Below are positions 4,909-13,556 of a DNA stretch of 29,209 nt, piece after piece. The notes under the pieces are model-generated. The model was given only the letters and a program-made list of their open reading frames with translations. It did no database searches and had not been told where the DNA came from. Both the position numbers and the translations under genes were made by a program. The DNA comes from a virus, in the IMG/VR virus record IMGVR_UViG_3300034521_000108, positions 1 to 29,209 of that record. One strand, written 5' to 3'. How positions within the stretch are numbered: the stretch's first letter is position 1; every line of letters begins with the position of its first letter.

Positions 4909-7251
4909 TTAATATCCTCTCGCTTCCCAAAAAATATCTCCAGAACGCGCATCACCTTCATTACCATTAGACTGGAATACGACAATGGCAGACGTATTAT
5001 TCTGGGCATCTCCCCACGAACTGAGCATTGTCTGGTTATTCGCCATCTTTGTACTGCGCCTGATTGAAGTTTTGAACGAAATGCAGGCATGAGGAAATGC
5101 GGTTGGAAAATTGAGTGATGCCGGCGAATCATCACCGACGTCTCTGACCAGTCCCCACTGAACGATTTCCCCGGTCGAGCCATCTAGTTTCCAGCCAGTT
5201 ATCCCCAGTGAAGCAAAATTTCTTTTCTGTAACTGAACGACAGCATTGGAATCTTTATGGCGAATATAAGGACTATTGACATCATTCAGCGCAAAACCCG
5301 CAAATGTCGCCCCATCGAGTTTAATAAACCGTTCATCCGACCATGGCTGGCTGGCCATGGTCCCCGCAGGACCAACGATATTGCCATTGTTTAACAGCAC
5401 CCAGGTACGGGTAAAACCGTCATTGTCAGTCATTACAAGGGCAAAACCAGTATCGTGTGGACTAGAGTCAGGAGGGCAATAAACACCCACGCCTGCCTCC
5501 AGAACCCATTTTCCCGCTGTATTTTTTGCCTTCAATGCCGAAAACTTTGACACTGAATCGGGAGTGATATCCGTTTCGGCCAAATATCCGTTGGTAGCTA
5601 CCGAGTTGTACATCCCGGGATAGACCTTCGATTTGTATAACGGTTGTTCACTCCCGCTGGTCACCACATTCCCGGTATTTGAGCCAATCACCAGCCCCAG
5701 AAATGCGCACAATTGAGCAACATTCTTTCCACTAAGATTATTCAGGGTGTTATCGAGTGGCTGCTTGCCCGCCAGCGCGTTAAGCATGGTTGTTGCAAAA
5801 TGCGGGTCATTGCCCAACGCAGCAGCCAGTTCATTCAAAGTATCAAGCGCCGCCGGTGACGAACTGACTAACGCCGCTATGGCCAGATTGACAAACTCCG
5901 CAGTGGCCAGCGGAATAACCAGATTAGATTCAGCATGACGCAGATAGGGTTTTGTCGCGTCGTTGCTATCAAACCCGACAAAAAGTGCACCATCCGATTT
6001 AATGTATTCTCGCCACGGCCCCCATGGGCCATTCACCCCATTCCATGGTGCACCAAGCCCGCGAACAAATTTTCGGCAATCACTAAATGTCGTGTATTCC
6101 TGCTGACAACCATAGGCAGAGGGCGTCACCAGCAGTGAGCCTGCCTGTAATACCGGATAGTTATTTACGCTTGTTGCGTTAGCATTCATTTCCTGGAAAT
6201 AGACGCCAGCCGCCTGTGCGGATCCCAGTGTATTTAAATCAACTGCCAGTGGGGTTTTAGTCACCTGCAGCGCGTTCACAATCCGAGTGTCATCACCTGC
6301 TGCCACCGTTCCTGGTGTACTTCCCACATCAAGTAATGCCGCACCTTTTAACTCCAGTGCGTTACGGGCATCAGCTTTATTGGCCACATCGTTGAGATTA
6401 TTTTCTTGTTTCAGAAAAGCGGCGTTTTTACGTAAATCTGTAACAGAGCCATCAGCATTGATTTGTGCGACCGCAAAAACGAAATGATTTACGTCATTTT
6501 TCTCGTAATCAGCCAGCGTATCAGCCACGGTAACCACCGTACTGACCTGCCAGACACTGGTCAGTGTTCCGGTAAAACTTGTATCAACCCAGACTTTTAC
6601 CGGTTTATTGGCGACAGTCAGCGCCTGATCTGTCGCTAGTTTGGCACGCAGCCCACCGACATAACCAGCACCCGCAGTCACGCTGTAATTGTTCCCGGAA
6701 CGCTTAACCAGAAAACTATCCCCGATAAATGCGCCGGCGCCATAAACATCGATATTTTCAACCCGGAGGCGCTCATCCATCCCTGCCAGACGCGCAGTAA
6801 AATCAATCTGCCAGGTTTGCGCCGGCGTGGTGATATTTGTCTGTTTTTTGGCACCGTCATATTCCATCAGAAACGAGCGGGTCAGGACGTTTCCCTGCAC
6901 ACCGGCTGCATTGGCCACTTTGCTTTGAACGGGGGCATGGACAATCATCGCCACTACATTCGACGTTTTGTTGACCAGACCAACCCAGTTGAAATCAAAA
7001 TCCCCCACGGCCGTGCCAAGGGTTACGGAATAGACAACCGCGTTATCGTTTACGACGCCGGTTAAAGCCACATCAGCACGATGCACAATCTGCGCGTCAG
7101 GGGGAATAGCTTCATTTGGATCAATCGGTGAAGAGATATCCAGATTGGGGACATTGGCAAAAATAAACCCGTCCAGCACTACGGCTTCCCCCGTTACCGC
7201 CTGCTGGGCCTTCAGTTGTTCAAACGCACTGGTAATCACTGTCTGTGACAT
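4909..7251 (-). CDS. Tail fibre protein (gpH-like)
   Basis: 780 residues. The N-terminal ~160 residues (MSQTVITSAFEQLKAQQAVT, later DFDFNWVGLVNK) match the tail-collar attachment domain (DUF3751-type) of P2 gpH-like fibres. A pyocin-knob-like module follows at about 340-420 (LNTLGSAQAAGVYFQEMNAN, GPWGPWREYI). The C-terminal domain (GWKLDGSTGEIVQWG to DIFWEARGY) is the gp53-like tip that should bind the host surface. There is an internal duplication: residues beginning SDGALFVGFDSNDATKPYLRH resemble LDGATFAGFALNDVNSPYIRH some 250 residues later. This protein sets host range. The fibre lies 20 bases after the gpI-like gene and is followed by its assembly protein. Confidence 0.9.
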   Translation of the reverse strand: MSQTVITSAFEQLKAQQAVTGEAVVLDGFIFANVPNLDISSPIDPNEAIPPDAQIVHRADVALTGVVNDNAVVYSVTLGTAVGDFDFNWVGLVNKTSNVVAMIVHAPVQSKVANAAGVQGNVLTRSFLMEYDGAKKQTNITTPAQTWQIDFTARLAGMDERLRVENIDVYGAGAFIGDSFLVKRSGNNYSVTAGAGYVGGLRAKLATDQALTVANKPVKVWVDTSFTGTLTSVWQVSTVVTVADTLADYEKNDVNHFVFAVAQINADGSVTDLRKNAAFLKQENNLNDVANKADARNALELKGAALLDVGSTPGTVAAGDDTRIVNALQVTKTPLAVDLNTLGSAQAAGVYFQEMNANATSVNNYPVLQAGSLLVTPSAYGCQQEYTTFSDCRKFVRGLGAPWNGVNGPWGPWREYIKSDGALFVGFDSNDATKPYLRHAESNLVIPLATAEFVNLAIAALVSSSPAALDTLNELAAALGNDPHFATTMLNALAGKQPLDNTLNNLSGKNVAQLCAFLGLVIGSNTGNVVTSGSEQPLYKSKVYPGMYNSVATNGYLAETDITPDSVSKFSALKAKNTAGKWVLEAGVGVYCPPDSSPHDTGFALVMTDNDGFTRTWVLLNNGNIVGPAGTMASQPWSDERFIKLDGATFAGFALNDVNSPYIRHKDSNAVVQLQKRNFASLGITGWKLDGSTGEIVQWGLVRDVGDDSPASLNFPTAFPHACISFKTSIRRSTKMANNQTMLSSWGDAQNNTSAIVVFQSNGNEGDARSGDIFWEARGY

Positions 7252-7271
7252 AATTTCTTCCCTGAATTACA

Positions 7272-7805
7272 TTATTTTGATGCTGTATAAACCACATAAT
7301 CCCCGGTGTACCAGCCAGCCCGAATATCAAGCGTGTCGATGGTGATCACCTCATAGTCATAACGCCTGCAGGTACGGCCATACTGCCTGATGATTTCACG
7401 CAGCAATTCCCCGTTAGAGGCAATCTGCCCGTCACTGACCCGAATGGTGATCACATCCCAGTCTTTACCCGGCTGGCGCTCCTGCAGTTCCACATACCCG
7501 ATACCGAGGCGTTGAAAAATGGCAATAAATCCCTCAACACTGCCGGCATCCCGGGCATTTACCCAGGCGAACGCCACACGCTTACGGTACAAGTCGAGGG
7601 GTTCGCTATTAAACCGGGTAATATCCCGTTCCCACGCCAGCAGGTTCAGAATCGGGAGTGGGCACACCAGTGGGTCAAACTGTTTTGCAGGCCACATCAG
7701 CCACTCATAGAGCTGCGACCAGAATTTTTTACAGGCTCTGAGCAGTCTGGCCAGCTCACCTTTGCTCATCCAGAAAGGCAGCTTAAGCTGCGAGAAATCA
7801 GGCAT
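7272..7805 (-). CDS. I: Tail protein gpI-like, baseplate wedge
   Basis: 177 residues. In P2-type phages gpI follows gpJ and links baseplate to fibres, as here between the gpJ-like and fibre genes. The sequence has the family features: an aromatic N-terminal region (FWSQLYEWLMWPAKQFDPL), the pattern 'LPILNLLAWERDI...YRKRVAFAWVN' and a C-terminal beta-rich part (TIDTLDIRAGWYTGDYVVYT). It overlaps gpJ by eight bases. Family assignment is good; the exact Pfam family was not checked. Confidence 0.75.
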   Translation of the reverse strand: MPDFSQLKLPFWMSKGELARLLRACKKFWSQLYEWLMWPAKQFDPLVCPLPILNLLAWERDITRFNSEPLDLYRKRVAFAWVNARDAGSVEGFIAIFQRLGIGYVELQERQPGKDWDVITIRVSDGQIASNGELLREIIRQYGRTCRRYDYEVITIDTLDIRAGWYTGDYVVYTASK

Positions 7806-8979
7806 TGCTCAGACTCACTGTCAGGGTTTTAAGACGAGGAACAGCCAGGTCGCTGCTGATATCCGCCAGTGAAAACACGACTGACTCAACATCCTGAAAC
7901 TGCTCATGCAGCTCGCGCCCCAGTTGCGAAAACGAAAAGCGGCTGTATGGCCAGGTTTTAACCACGTCAAAGTCCGTATTTTCCCGGAACGCACAGCGAA
8001 TTAGATTGATCACACCTGATTTCAGCGCTGCCTGCTCGTCGGCTGTCAGATTAGTCAAATTGACAACATATACCGTTGCGGTCAGGTCATGCTGGGTTTC
8101 AGGTAAGGCCATACACTGCAGATCGTCACCGTGGCCATGGTGACCCCGCGTTGTGATGAAGTCATTCACCGCTGTGAGAAAAGGCTGTGATGCCTGACCA
8201 CTATCAAGCAACAGATAAGCATTCGCCGTTCCTGGTCCCCGGGGGGCATCATGTTTGAAAAAGATACGATCCACTGACAGTCCTGCCACACCAGAAATCA
8301 TCGAACGGTAAACCGCATCAGTATGGTAATTACCTACCAGATTGAACTGGTTACGACACCGCTCCCGCAGTTCATCATCTGACTCATCATCCCCGCCCGG
8401 TGTCGTCAGCCAGTCATCCTCATTAACCACACTGGCAATGCCGGTGACCGCCACCGGCAGGATCCGGTAATATCCGGGAGCCAGATTCCAGGCTGCGCCG
8501 GCACCAGTTGCCTGCACCGGTATCAGGGCTGATACGGTTCCAACAGGTATCGTGATATCAGCTGTCACTGACACCTGGTAAATAGTGCCGTTGATACGTT
8601 CAGTCTGAACCACCGTACCTGCCGTCACGCTGACAGCCTGTGCTGCAGAGGCTTTGGTAAACCGGATTACCCCCTGCGCTGCGCTGGCGGGTTTCGGAGT
8701 GACATTAAGCCCCCAGGCAAGCAGGCGCAAAAGCTGCCCACTGGCCGTGGCAACAAACATATTGCGCATCACAACATTAATCAGTGCGCTGATGATCCAC
8801 ATCACCGGCGTCGTAATGAGGGCAGTAACCAGACGCCAGAAAGGCGACATGCGCGAGGTATTGGTTACCATGCCCTCCGCCGTCACAATCCGGTTAAACT
8901 CGGCGCGTACTGCATCCTCAGTCACCGGCATTCCCGCATCCTGCAGGACTTTCTGAAAATCAGGTTTCGGCATTTCCAT
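7798..8979 (-). CDS. J: Baseplate assembly protein J
   Basis: From ATG 8979 (SD AGGGA) the protein has 393 residues, starting MEMPKPDFQKVLQDAGMPVT. It carries the baseplate-J pattern: a Gly-rich 'GDDESDDELRERCRNQFN' segment in the middle, preceded by the 'ATGAGAAWNLAPGYY' strand and followed by 'GPGTANAYLLLDSGQ'. J-type proteins form the wedge of contractile tails (T4 gp6 equivalents). The longer reading from 9096 would overlap the DUF2590 gene by 137 bases and adds a basic, unlike segment, so it is rejected. It overlaps the upstream gene by 20 bases. Confidence 0.88.
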   Translation of the reverse strand: MEMPKPDFQKVLQDAGMPVTEDAVRAEFNRIVTAEGMVTNTSRMSPFWRLVTALITTPVMWIISALINVVMRNMFVATASGQLLRLLAWGLNVTPKPASAAQGVIRFTKASAAQAVSVTAGTVVQTERINGTIYQVSVTADITIPVGTVSALIPVQATGAGAAWNLAPGYYRILPVAVTGIASVVNEDDWLTTPGGDDESDDELRERCRNQFNLVGNYHTDAVYRSMISGVAGLSVDRIFFKHDAPRGPGTANAYLLLDSGQASQPFLTAVNDFITTRGHHGHGDDLQCMALPETQHDLTATVYVVNLTNLTADEQAALKSGVINLIRCAFRENTDFDVVKTWPYSRFSFSQLGRELHEQFQDVESVVFSLADISSDLAVPRLKTLTVSLSNA

Positions 8980-9301
8980 AGTCAATTCCCTGTGAGAGTG
9001 GTCCGAAATCGTAGGTATCTGCAGTGACAAAGAGCCTTGTGGTACTTTCTTCTGTGACCACAGCCGTACCCGGAACAATGCGTTCGTCATCTTCAATCAG
9101 CAAAATCATCTGGGTGAAAATGTCACTGCGCAGCGTAGGGCTTCGCTCGGCGATCAGCGCGGTGGCCAGCCCGCTTTCCATAATGGCGTGAACCAGATCC
9201 TGTCCGATGCTGTAGCGGTTATTACAGAGCACCGGCTCATTGCCGGCATTCAGTGCGATATCCCCGCCAGTGATCAGCAGGTCTATGAATAGCGCGTTCA
9301 T
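8960..9301 (-). CDS. DUF2590-type baseplate protein (gp25/gpW-like position)
   Basis: 113 residues from ATG 9301, which shares an ATGA with the tape measure stop. The sequence (MNALFIDLLITGGDIALNAG, YSIGQDLVHAIMESG) is typical of the DUF2590 family found between tape measure and baseplate J in HP1/K139-type phages. By position and size it takes the place of P2 gpW/T4 gp25, a wedge protein at the start of sheath assembly. The upstream reading from 9319 would enter the tape measure gene and is not needed. Confidence 0.7.
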   Translation of the reverse strand: MNALFIDLLITGGDIALNAGNEPVLCNNRYSIGQDLVHAIMESGLATALIAERSPTLRSDIFTQMILLIEDDERIVPGTAVVTEESTTRLFVTADTYDFGPLSQGIDYGNAET

Positions 9302-11493
9302 CCCTGTGTCTCCTGCCATTCACGTAAAAGTGCCGGCGTTGGCATCTGCTGCACCTGAATAGTCGTGTTGCCAAACGTTTTACGCTGGTCGATGGTGGTC
9401 TGACCGTTACTTACTGCGCCTGCAGCCTGAACGCCATTTCGTCCAACACCCTGCGCGGTACCTCCGGTCAGCAATTCAGGTGCCAGTGAGGCTGGCACTG
9501 CAGGATGAGCCTGGGCAGTCTGCATCAAATCAATGTCAATACCCGGTAACTTGTTAAGCCCGCTCACTATCCAGTTAAACGTATCGCTGAAGCTGGCTTT
9601 AATGACCTGCCACAATCCGGAGAACATATTGCCAATCGCCGAACTCATATTTTTGAACGACTCAATCGGCGATGAGAGGTTGAAAGCAGCAATAACCTCC
9701 AGCCATCCCTGCTTAATAATGCCTATTGCGTCAAATAAATGACCCGTCCAGGTGATAACCAGCTGAATGGGTGACAGGATCAGACCAATGGCCTGCGCCA
9801 CGAACTGGCCACATGCCACGCCCGCACTGGTTACACCCTGGAGTTCTGCGGCGCTGGACTGGATGGGGGAAATCAGATTAACAAACCAGCCAAACAGCGC
9901 TTTAACCGTGTTCCATACTCCGGATATCGCACGACCAATCAGGCTGAATACACCATCAAACGGCGAAAGTGATCCGGCTGCCTGAATAAAACCATCAATA
10001 AAACCGCTGATGAACGCCTTAATCGGTTGCCAGCAGGCATAAACCGCCAAGCCCAGTCCGGCTATCACCGCAATCACGGCCAGCACAGGCCACAGCAGGC
10101 TGGTAGTCGCAATACCTGCGGCCCCCGTGGCAATGGAGTACGCCAGCATTGCACCACGGATAAACGTCATTGTGGCGCGAAAAGCCAGCATGGCTTTGTT
10201 ACTCACCCACAATGCTGCGGTATAAATGCGTACGGGCAACGTTACTGCGCCCCATGCCGCGCGAAATGCCAGCAATGACAATTGCCCGGCGCCCAGCATC
10301 AGATTGACAGCCGCACCTGCAGCTGTCGCACCAATGATGGCCATAACAACCAGCCCGATAGATTTGGTGATATGCGGGAATAATTCCTGCCAGCGCATAA
10401 ATTGTTTGCCGGTATCAGCCACGCCGTTCAGCAACGGATAAATCGTCGGTAACAGCGTGCTACCAATGACGATCCTGACAGCGTCCATGTAAGCGGTGAG
10501 CCGTTCCCAGGGATCCACCATGTTTTTCGCCATTGCCACGGCTTTGTCCAGGCTGTTCGTTGAGCCAATGGCAACAATATTGTCCTTCAGCTGCCCGGTG
10601 TTATTTATCAGTAGCTTAATCATGGCCACAGCTTCATCGGATCCAAACGCCTTTTTGATGAGATCAGAATCAGCAACTTTACTCAGGTCACCGTATTTCC
10701 CCCGGATCAGCTCCAGTATCTGCGGCGTGGACTTCATGCGCCCGGAGGCGTCCGTAAACTGCAGCCCCAGCGTTTTCGCTGCACCACCGACGCCGGCAAG
10801 GAAAGACTTGTATTTAGTCCCGGCCTCCGAACCCGACATGGTGGCCTGCAGCTGACCGAGAACCGCGAACTGTTCTGACACATCCGCACCGGCGGACGTC
10901 GCTGACGCCCCCAGCGCAGTGAATGCCCCGGACATTTCGTTACCTGTGGTTTTGAACATCTGCACGGCATACGCCGTTTTGCCGGCAATCGCGTTAACCC
11001 AGTCAGCATTGCCCATTGCATCAGCGTCTTTTTTGAAGATGCCGTACATGGTGCCCATGTAGTTGGTGATGGTGGCCGCATCGGATTTCGTGGCTTTAGC
11101 CAGCACGCTCGAGGCGTTAGTGAATGCAGCCAGATCGTTGCCGGCGAGGCCAGAAATCGCCGACTGGATATCGTAGGAAGATTTGACGAAATCGGCGGCG
11201 CTGCCACCGTACTCGATAGAGAAATTCATCGCCGCATCACGCAATGCGTTCAGCGCGTTCTCGGCGGTACCCAGGCTTCGTACTTCACCCAGCGCCATGT
11301 TCATTTCGTGCGCCGGCTGCAGTACCGCTTTGATGCCCATCCCTACACCAAGCAGTCCGGCACCGCCGACCGCAACATTGGCAAACGCCTGCCGGGAAGC
11401 ACCAGCAAAGCCCTTAACCCCGGCCTCTGCCTGTTTCAGCGGCCGGGTAATTTTATCAATCAGTGAGAGGGTAAAGTCGAGTTGTGCGCTCAT
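9298..11493 (-). CDS. Tail tape measure protein
   Basis: 731 residues, the second-largest late gene after the tail fibre. The N-terminal third is the TP901-like core (AGGAGLLGVGMGIKAVLQPA, then LGEVRSLGTAENALNALRDA), followed by the helical 'SFLAGVGGAAKTLGLQFTD' region. Four or so long hydrophobic segments lie between about 375 and 490 (GLVVMAIIGATAAGAAVNLM, VLAVIAVIAGLGLAVYACW), as expected of a protein that enters the host inner membrane. The length sets the tail at roughly 110 nm by the usual 0.15 nm per residue. It overlaps the chaperone -1 frame stop (ATGA) and the next gene. Confidence 0.92.
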   Translation of the reverse strand: MSAQLDFTLSLIDKITRPLKQAEAGVKGFAGASRQAFANVAVGGAGLLGVGMGIKAVLQPAHEMNMALGEVRSLGTAENALNALRDAAMNFSIEYGGSAADFVKSSYDIQSAISGLAGNDLAAFTNASSVLAKATKSDAATITNYMGTMYGIFKKDADAMGNADWVNAIAGKTAYAVQMFKTTGNEMSGAFTALGASATSAGADVSEQFAVLGQLQATMSGSEAGTKYKSFLAGVGGAAKTLGLQFTDASGRMKSTPQILELIRGKYGDLSKVADSDLIKKAFGSDEAVAMIKLLINNTGQLKDNIVAIGSTNSLDKAVAMAKNMVDPWERLTAYMDAVRIVIGSTLLPTIYPLLNGVADTGKQFMRWQELFPHITKSIGLVVMAIIGATAAGAAVNLMLGAGQLSLLAFRAAWGAVTLPVRIYTAALWVSNKAMLAFRATMTFIRGAMLAYSIATGAAGIATTSLLWPVLAVIAVIAGLGLAVYACWQPIKAFISGFIDGFIQAAGSLSPFDGVFSLIGRAISGVWNTVKALFGWFVNLISPIQSSAAELQGVTSAGVACGQFVAQAIGLILSPIQLVITWTGHLFDAIGIIKQGWLEVIAAFNLSSPIESFKNMSSAIGNMFSGLWQVIKASFSDTFNWIVSGLNKLPGIDIDLMQTAQAHPAVPASLAPELLTGGTAQGVGRNGVQAAGAVSNGQTTIDQRKTFGNTTIQVQQMPTPALLREWQETQG

Positions 11494-11950
11494 TTGTCAC
11501 CGTTCAGTGCCAGCGCGATACCGCTTGCCACGGACTTGCGCATGTTCTCCCAGTGACGGTTATCCAGCCAGATGGCCGCAGCAATGCTGTCAGGATCGTC
11601 GCCGTCCGCTGGCAACCAGTGGCGGCGCAATATCAGATACTGCGCCAGCCCGTTATCATCAATAGCCCGGACCCGGGCCGTCAGTTTTTTACTTCGATTT
11701 CCAGCTCAGGCACAAACTGCTCATTCACCTTGGCGGCCAGCTGCAGCGGAACTCCCGGTTTTTCCAGCAGCTTATCAAGTGCCTCTTTACACTCTGTCGC
11801 GACGATACGGCGCAGATAATTATGGGACGGGGCCACTTTGTTATCCGGCATCAGCTCATTGATATATTTGTTATAAGCTGGAGTCGTTGGCAGAAACTTC
11901 AGCTCTGTACCGCAGACAACCAGAGTGACCACATTGTTTTCTTTACTCAT
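11490..11950 (-). CDS. Tail assembly chaperone, long form made by -1 frameshift
   Basis: If ribosomes slip by -1 at the A AAA AAC heptamer (11690-11684), translation leaves the short frame at its last codon and continues as LTARVRAIDDNGLAQYLILR to a TGA at 11492-11490, giving about 153 residues. The extension is fully open for 64 codons, has no start codon of its own near its beginning with an SD, and its stop overlaps the tape measure start (ATGA). This is the E/E' arrangement of P2 and the G/GT arrangement of lambda: the two forms coat the tape measure during tail assembly. The site, frame and position are seen directly; use in the cell is inferred. Confidence 0.82.
11681..11950 (-). CDS. 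Tail assembly chaperone, short form
   Basis: 89 residues from ATG 11950 (MSKENNVVTLVVCGTELKFL), just upstream of the tape measure. Size, position and the frameshift site at its last sense codon mark it as the P2 gpE-type chaperone, although the sequence is not obviously gpE. The longer reading from 12055 begins in the spanin genes and adds a hydrophobic stretch from another frame, so it is not used. Its start overlaps the Rz1 stop by eight bases. Confidence 0.75.
   Translation of the reverse strand: MSKENNVVTLVVCGTELKFLPTTPAYNKYINELMPDNKVAPSHNYLRRIVATECKEALDKLLEKPGVPLQLAAKVNEQFVPELEIEVKN
11684..11690 (-). other. -1 ribosomal frameshift heptamer A AAA AAC
   Basis: On the minus strand the sequence GTA AAA AAC TGA ends the short chaperone frame. 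A AAA AAC is an X XXY YYZ heptamer in the right phase, among the most efficient slippery sequences in E. coli. The stop directly after it would promote slippage. Confidence 0.85.
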
Positions 11951-12236
11951 TTTTCGCTTTCCTTCGCAAAAGAATTTCATTAACAAGAGAATTATGGCGA
12001 GCTGCACACACAGGGTAGATATCCTGATAACGCAGTAAAGCAGCAGCCAAATCACGACCCGTTCCCCCCTGCAGTCGGGGCAGATTTTCGGGGCAACGTG
12101 TCAGCAGGTTTTCCTGATAAGGCACGTTCGGCCGCACTGGCGGCGTTGTTGTACATCCTGACAAAATCATCAGTGACGCAGACATTAGTAAAAACGGGTT
12201 TAACGATCTCCGTGCGGATTTCCACTGGCGCGGCAT
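11943..12236 (-). CDS. Outer membrane spanin (Rz1-like lipoprotein)
   Basis: 97 residues in a frame nested in and running past the Rz-like gene. The N-terminus (SLNPFLLMSASLMILSGC) is a lipoprotein signal with lipobox LSGC, so cysteine 28 should be acylated and the mature protein attached to the outer membrane. A proline-rich stretch follows (TTTPPVRPNVPYQ), typical of Rz1 and P2 LysC. It pairs with the inner-membrane spanin to fuse the membranes at lysis. The overlap with the Rz gene is 185 bases, an arrangement specific to spanin pairs. Confidence 0.82.
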   Translation of the reverse strand: MPRQWKSARRSLNPFLLMSASLMILSGCTTTPPVRPNVPYQENLLTRCPENLPRLQGGTGRDLAAALLRYQDIYPVCAARHNSLVNEILLRRKAKNE

Positions 12237-12435
12237 TTTTCAGTCCCTCGAGTTGTTGTTCCAGCTGCCGGGATGAACCTGCCGATACCGTCACCAGTTC
12301 ATCACGCAGTTTCTCACCGGTCGCTCTGGCTGCTTTATCGACGACCAGCTGAACCGAATCCTGATACCAGCCCCGGGTAAACCATCCCGCACACAGACCG
12401 ATAATCAGCGCCCACAGTGTTGCCCTGTTCATCAT
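12052..12435 (-). CDS. Inner membrane spanin (Rz/LysB-like)
   Basis: 127 residues with an N-terminal membrane anchor (ATLWALIIGLCAGWFTRGWY, about 5-24) and a periplasmic helical part (KAARATGEKLRDELVTVSAG, SRQLEQQLEGLKNA) expected to form a coiled coil. Together with the nested lipoprotein it forms the spanin complex for the last step of lysis. The start overlaps the endolysin stop. Either of two adjacent ATG codons (12435 or 12432) may be used. Confidence 0.82.
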   Translation of the reverse strand: MMNRATLWALIIGLCAGWFTRGWYQDSVQLVVDKAARATGEKLRDELVTVSAGSSRQLEQQLEGLKNAAPVEIRTEIVKPVFTNVCVTDDFVRMYNNAASAAERALSGKPADTLPRKSAPTAGGNGS

Positions 12436-12821
12436 CGCAGCTCAAAGTGCGGGCAATCCCAGTTGTCATTACCGACAGTGTGCCCATCGCCATTGAAATC
12501 ACCGCCCCAGCGCAGCGTAACCCCCAGCTCACTGGCAGCAGCAAACATCGCATCACGCAACGGGAAAAACTCTGCCGCTTTCCAGGTACCACCCACAGGG
12601 AATAAATCCACTGCCAGCCCGTCCTGATGTTTGCTGTGTGCCACCTTTGTTTTGCGTTCTGCCAGCAGCTGACGCTGACGCTCTGCTGTACGTAACCCTT
12701 CAATGACGATGAAATCCACCTTCGACAACTGCAGCGCACGACGCACCACAGCCTGAAGTTTTGGGTTAACTCCGCGCAGGCTTTCCTCGCTGCGACGACT
12801 GAAAACAAATCCGTTGCTCAT
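12432..12821 (-). CDS. Endolysin, M15-family L-Ala-D-Glu peptidase
   Basis: 129 residues. The zinc-site pattern of M15C peptidases is visible: SKHQDGLAVDLFPV (H and D ligands) and the C-terminal DCPHFELR (second His). RTAERQRQLLAERKTK upstream is also typical. The enzyme should cut the L-Ala-D-Glu bond of the peptidoglycan stem peptide, like phage T5 endolysin, where P2 has a lysozyme-type muramidase (gpK). There is no signal peptide, so release depends on the holin. Start ATG 12821 overlaps the holin stop. Confidence 0.9.
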   Translation of the reverse strand: MSNGFVFSRRSEESLRGVNPKLQAVVRRALQLSKVDFIVIEGLRTAERQRQLLAERKTKVAHSKHQDGLAVDLFPVGGTWKAAEFFPLRDAMFAAASELGVTLRWGGDFNGDGHTVGNDNWDCPHFELR

Positions 12822-13093
12822 TCACTATCCCTCTTTTTACGTCGTAGCCAGATTTCCAGAGCCTGATGGCCACCAATACCCAGCGCAGCCCCCAAACCGA
12901 TAATCAGCAAAGGACTGGCTCCGGGCACCTGCAACAGCACTGCGCCAGCGGTGGTGGAGGTCAGACTGCCGATAATCACCCGCGAAAAAAACAGTCGCGG
13001 TGTGATGGGGTCATTACCGTCAAGCATCTTGCCCAGTGCAGCCAGAAAACCAATAACCAGCAGGGTATACAGTGTTTTTTCATGTTCCTGCAT
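12818..13093 (-). CDS. Holin
   Basis: 91 residues from ATG 13093, seven bases after the tube stop. Three hydrophobic segments are visible (TLYTLLVIGFLAALGKML, FFSRVIIGSLTSTTAGAVLL, LLIIGLGAALGIGGHQALEI), followed by a very basic tail (WLRRKKRDSE), as in class I holins of P2/HP1-type phages. The TTG five codons upstream is a poorer start. It forms the membrane lesions that release the endolysin. The lysis genes interrupt the tail operon between the tube and the chaperone, as in other P2 relatives. Confidence 0.85.
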   Translation of the reverse strand: MQEHEKTLYTLLVIGFLAALGKMLDGNDPITPRLFFSRVIIGSLTSTTAGAVLLQVPGASPLLIIGLGAALGIGGHQALEIWLRRKKRDSE

Positions 13094-13100
13094 ACCCGCC

Positions 13101-13556
13101 TCAGCCAATCAGGTTGCGTACGTCATCACTGGACAGATACGGCACACCATTAATCTTGATGAACTCCGGAGAGGTCACGAAAAACTTCGCCTTGTGCGTC
13201 AGCGTTGAACCACCTTTAGGATCGATATCCAGCAATGAGGTCACCACAAGTTTGCAGCCGAATGCCTCCACCTTAAGCTCTTCATCACCCGCTTTGGCAT
13301 ACCACATGGCATCAAACTCCGGGATGGCCCGCCATGAGCCAGCACGCGCGGCCATCGGGGTAAGCTGGTCTTTCAGTACCCGGGAAGAAAACTCCACTTC
13401 ACCATCTGCGGCCACGTCCCCGGAAACAGAGCCATCCGGTACGCCGCGAGTCTGTGCTGCAGCAGTGTTGTCGGTGATATCGAGAGAAATTTTGTCGAAA
13501 TGGATCAGTTCACCGGCAAAATTGCAGTCAACAGACTGACCAGAAATACGTCCCAT
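13101..13556 (-). CDS. Tail tube protein (DUF2597-type)
   Basis: 151 residues starting MGRISGQSVDCNFAGELIHF, a pattern I know from the DUF2597 family placed directly after the DUF2586-type sheath in HP1/K139-type phages. The order sheath-tube is the usual one (P2 FI-FII), and the gene shares a TGATG with the sheath stop, so translation is coupled. It forms the inner tail tube. The sequence is unlike P2 FII, so the identification rests on family recognition and position. Confidence 0.75.
   Translation of the reverse strand: MGRISGQSVDCNFAGELIHFDKISLDITDNTAAAQTRGVPDGSVSGDVAADGEVEFSSRVLKDQLTPMAARAGSWRAIPEFDAMWYAKAGDEELKVEAFGCKLVVTSLLDIDPKGGSTLTHKAKFFVTSPEFIKINGVPYLSSDDVRNLIG

Noticed and set aside
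4907-7251. Invertible fibre switch (gin/cin type)
   Set aside because: No second fibre end in inverted orientation, no recombinase gene and no inverted crossover repeats were seen.
9298-9319. Longer start for the DUF2590-type gene
   Set aside because: It would extend into the tape measure gene; ATG 9301 shares a clean ATGA with the tape measure stop.
11951-12055. Longer start for the tail chaperone with a hydrophobic leader
   Set aside because: The added segment is the spanin region read in another frame; MSKENN at 11950 is the natural start.
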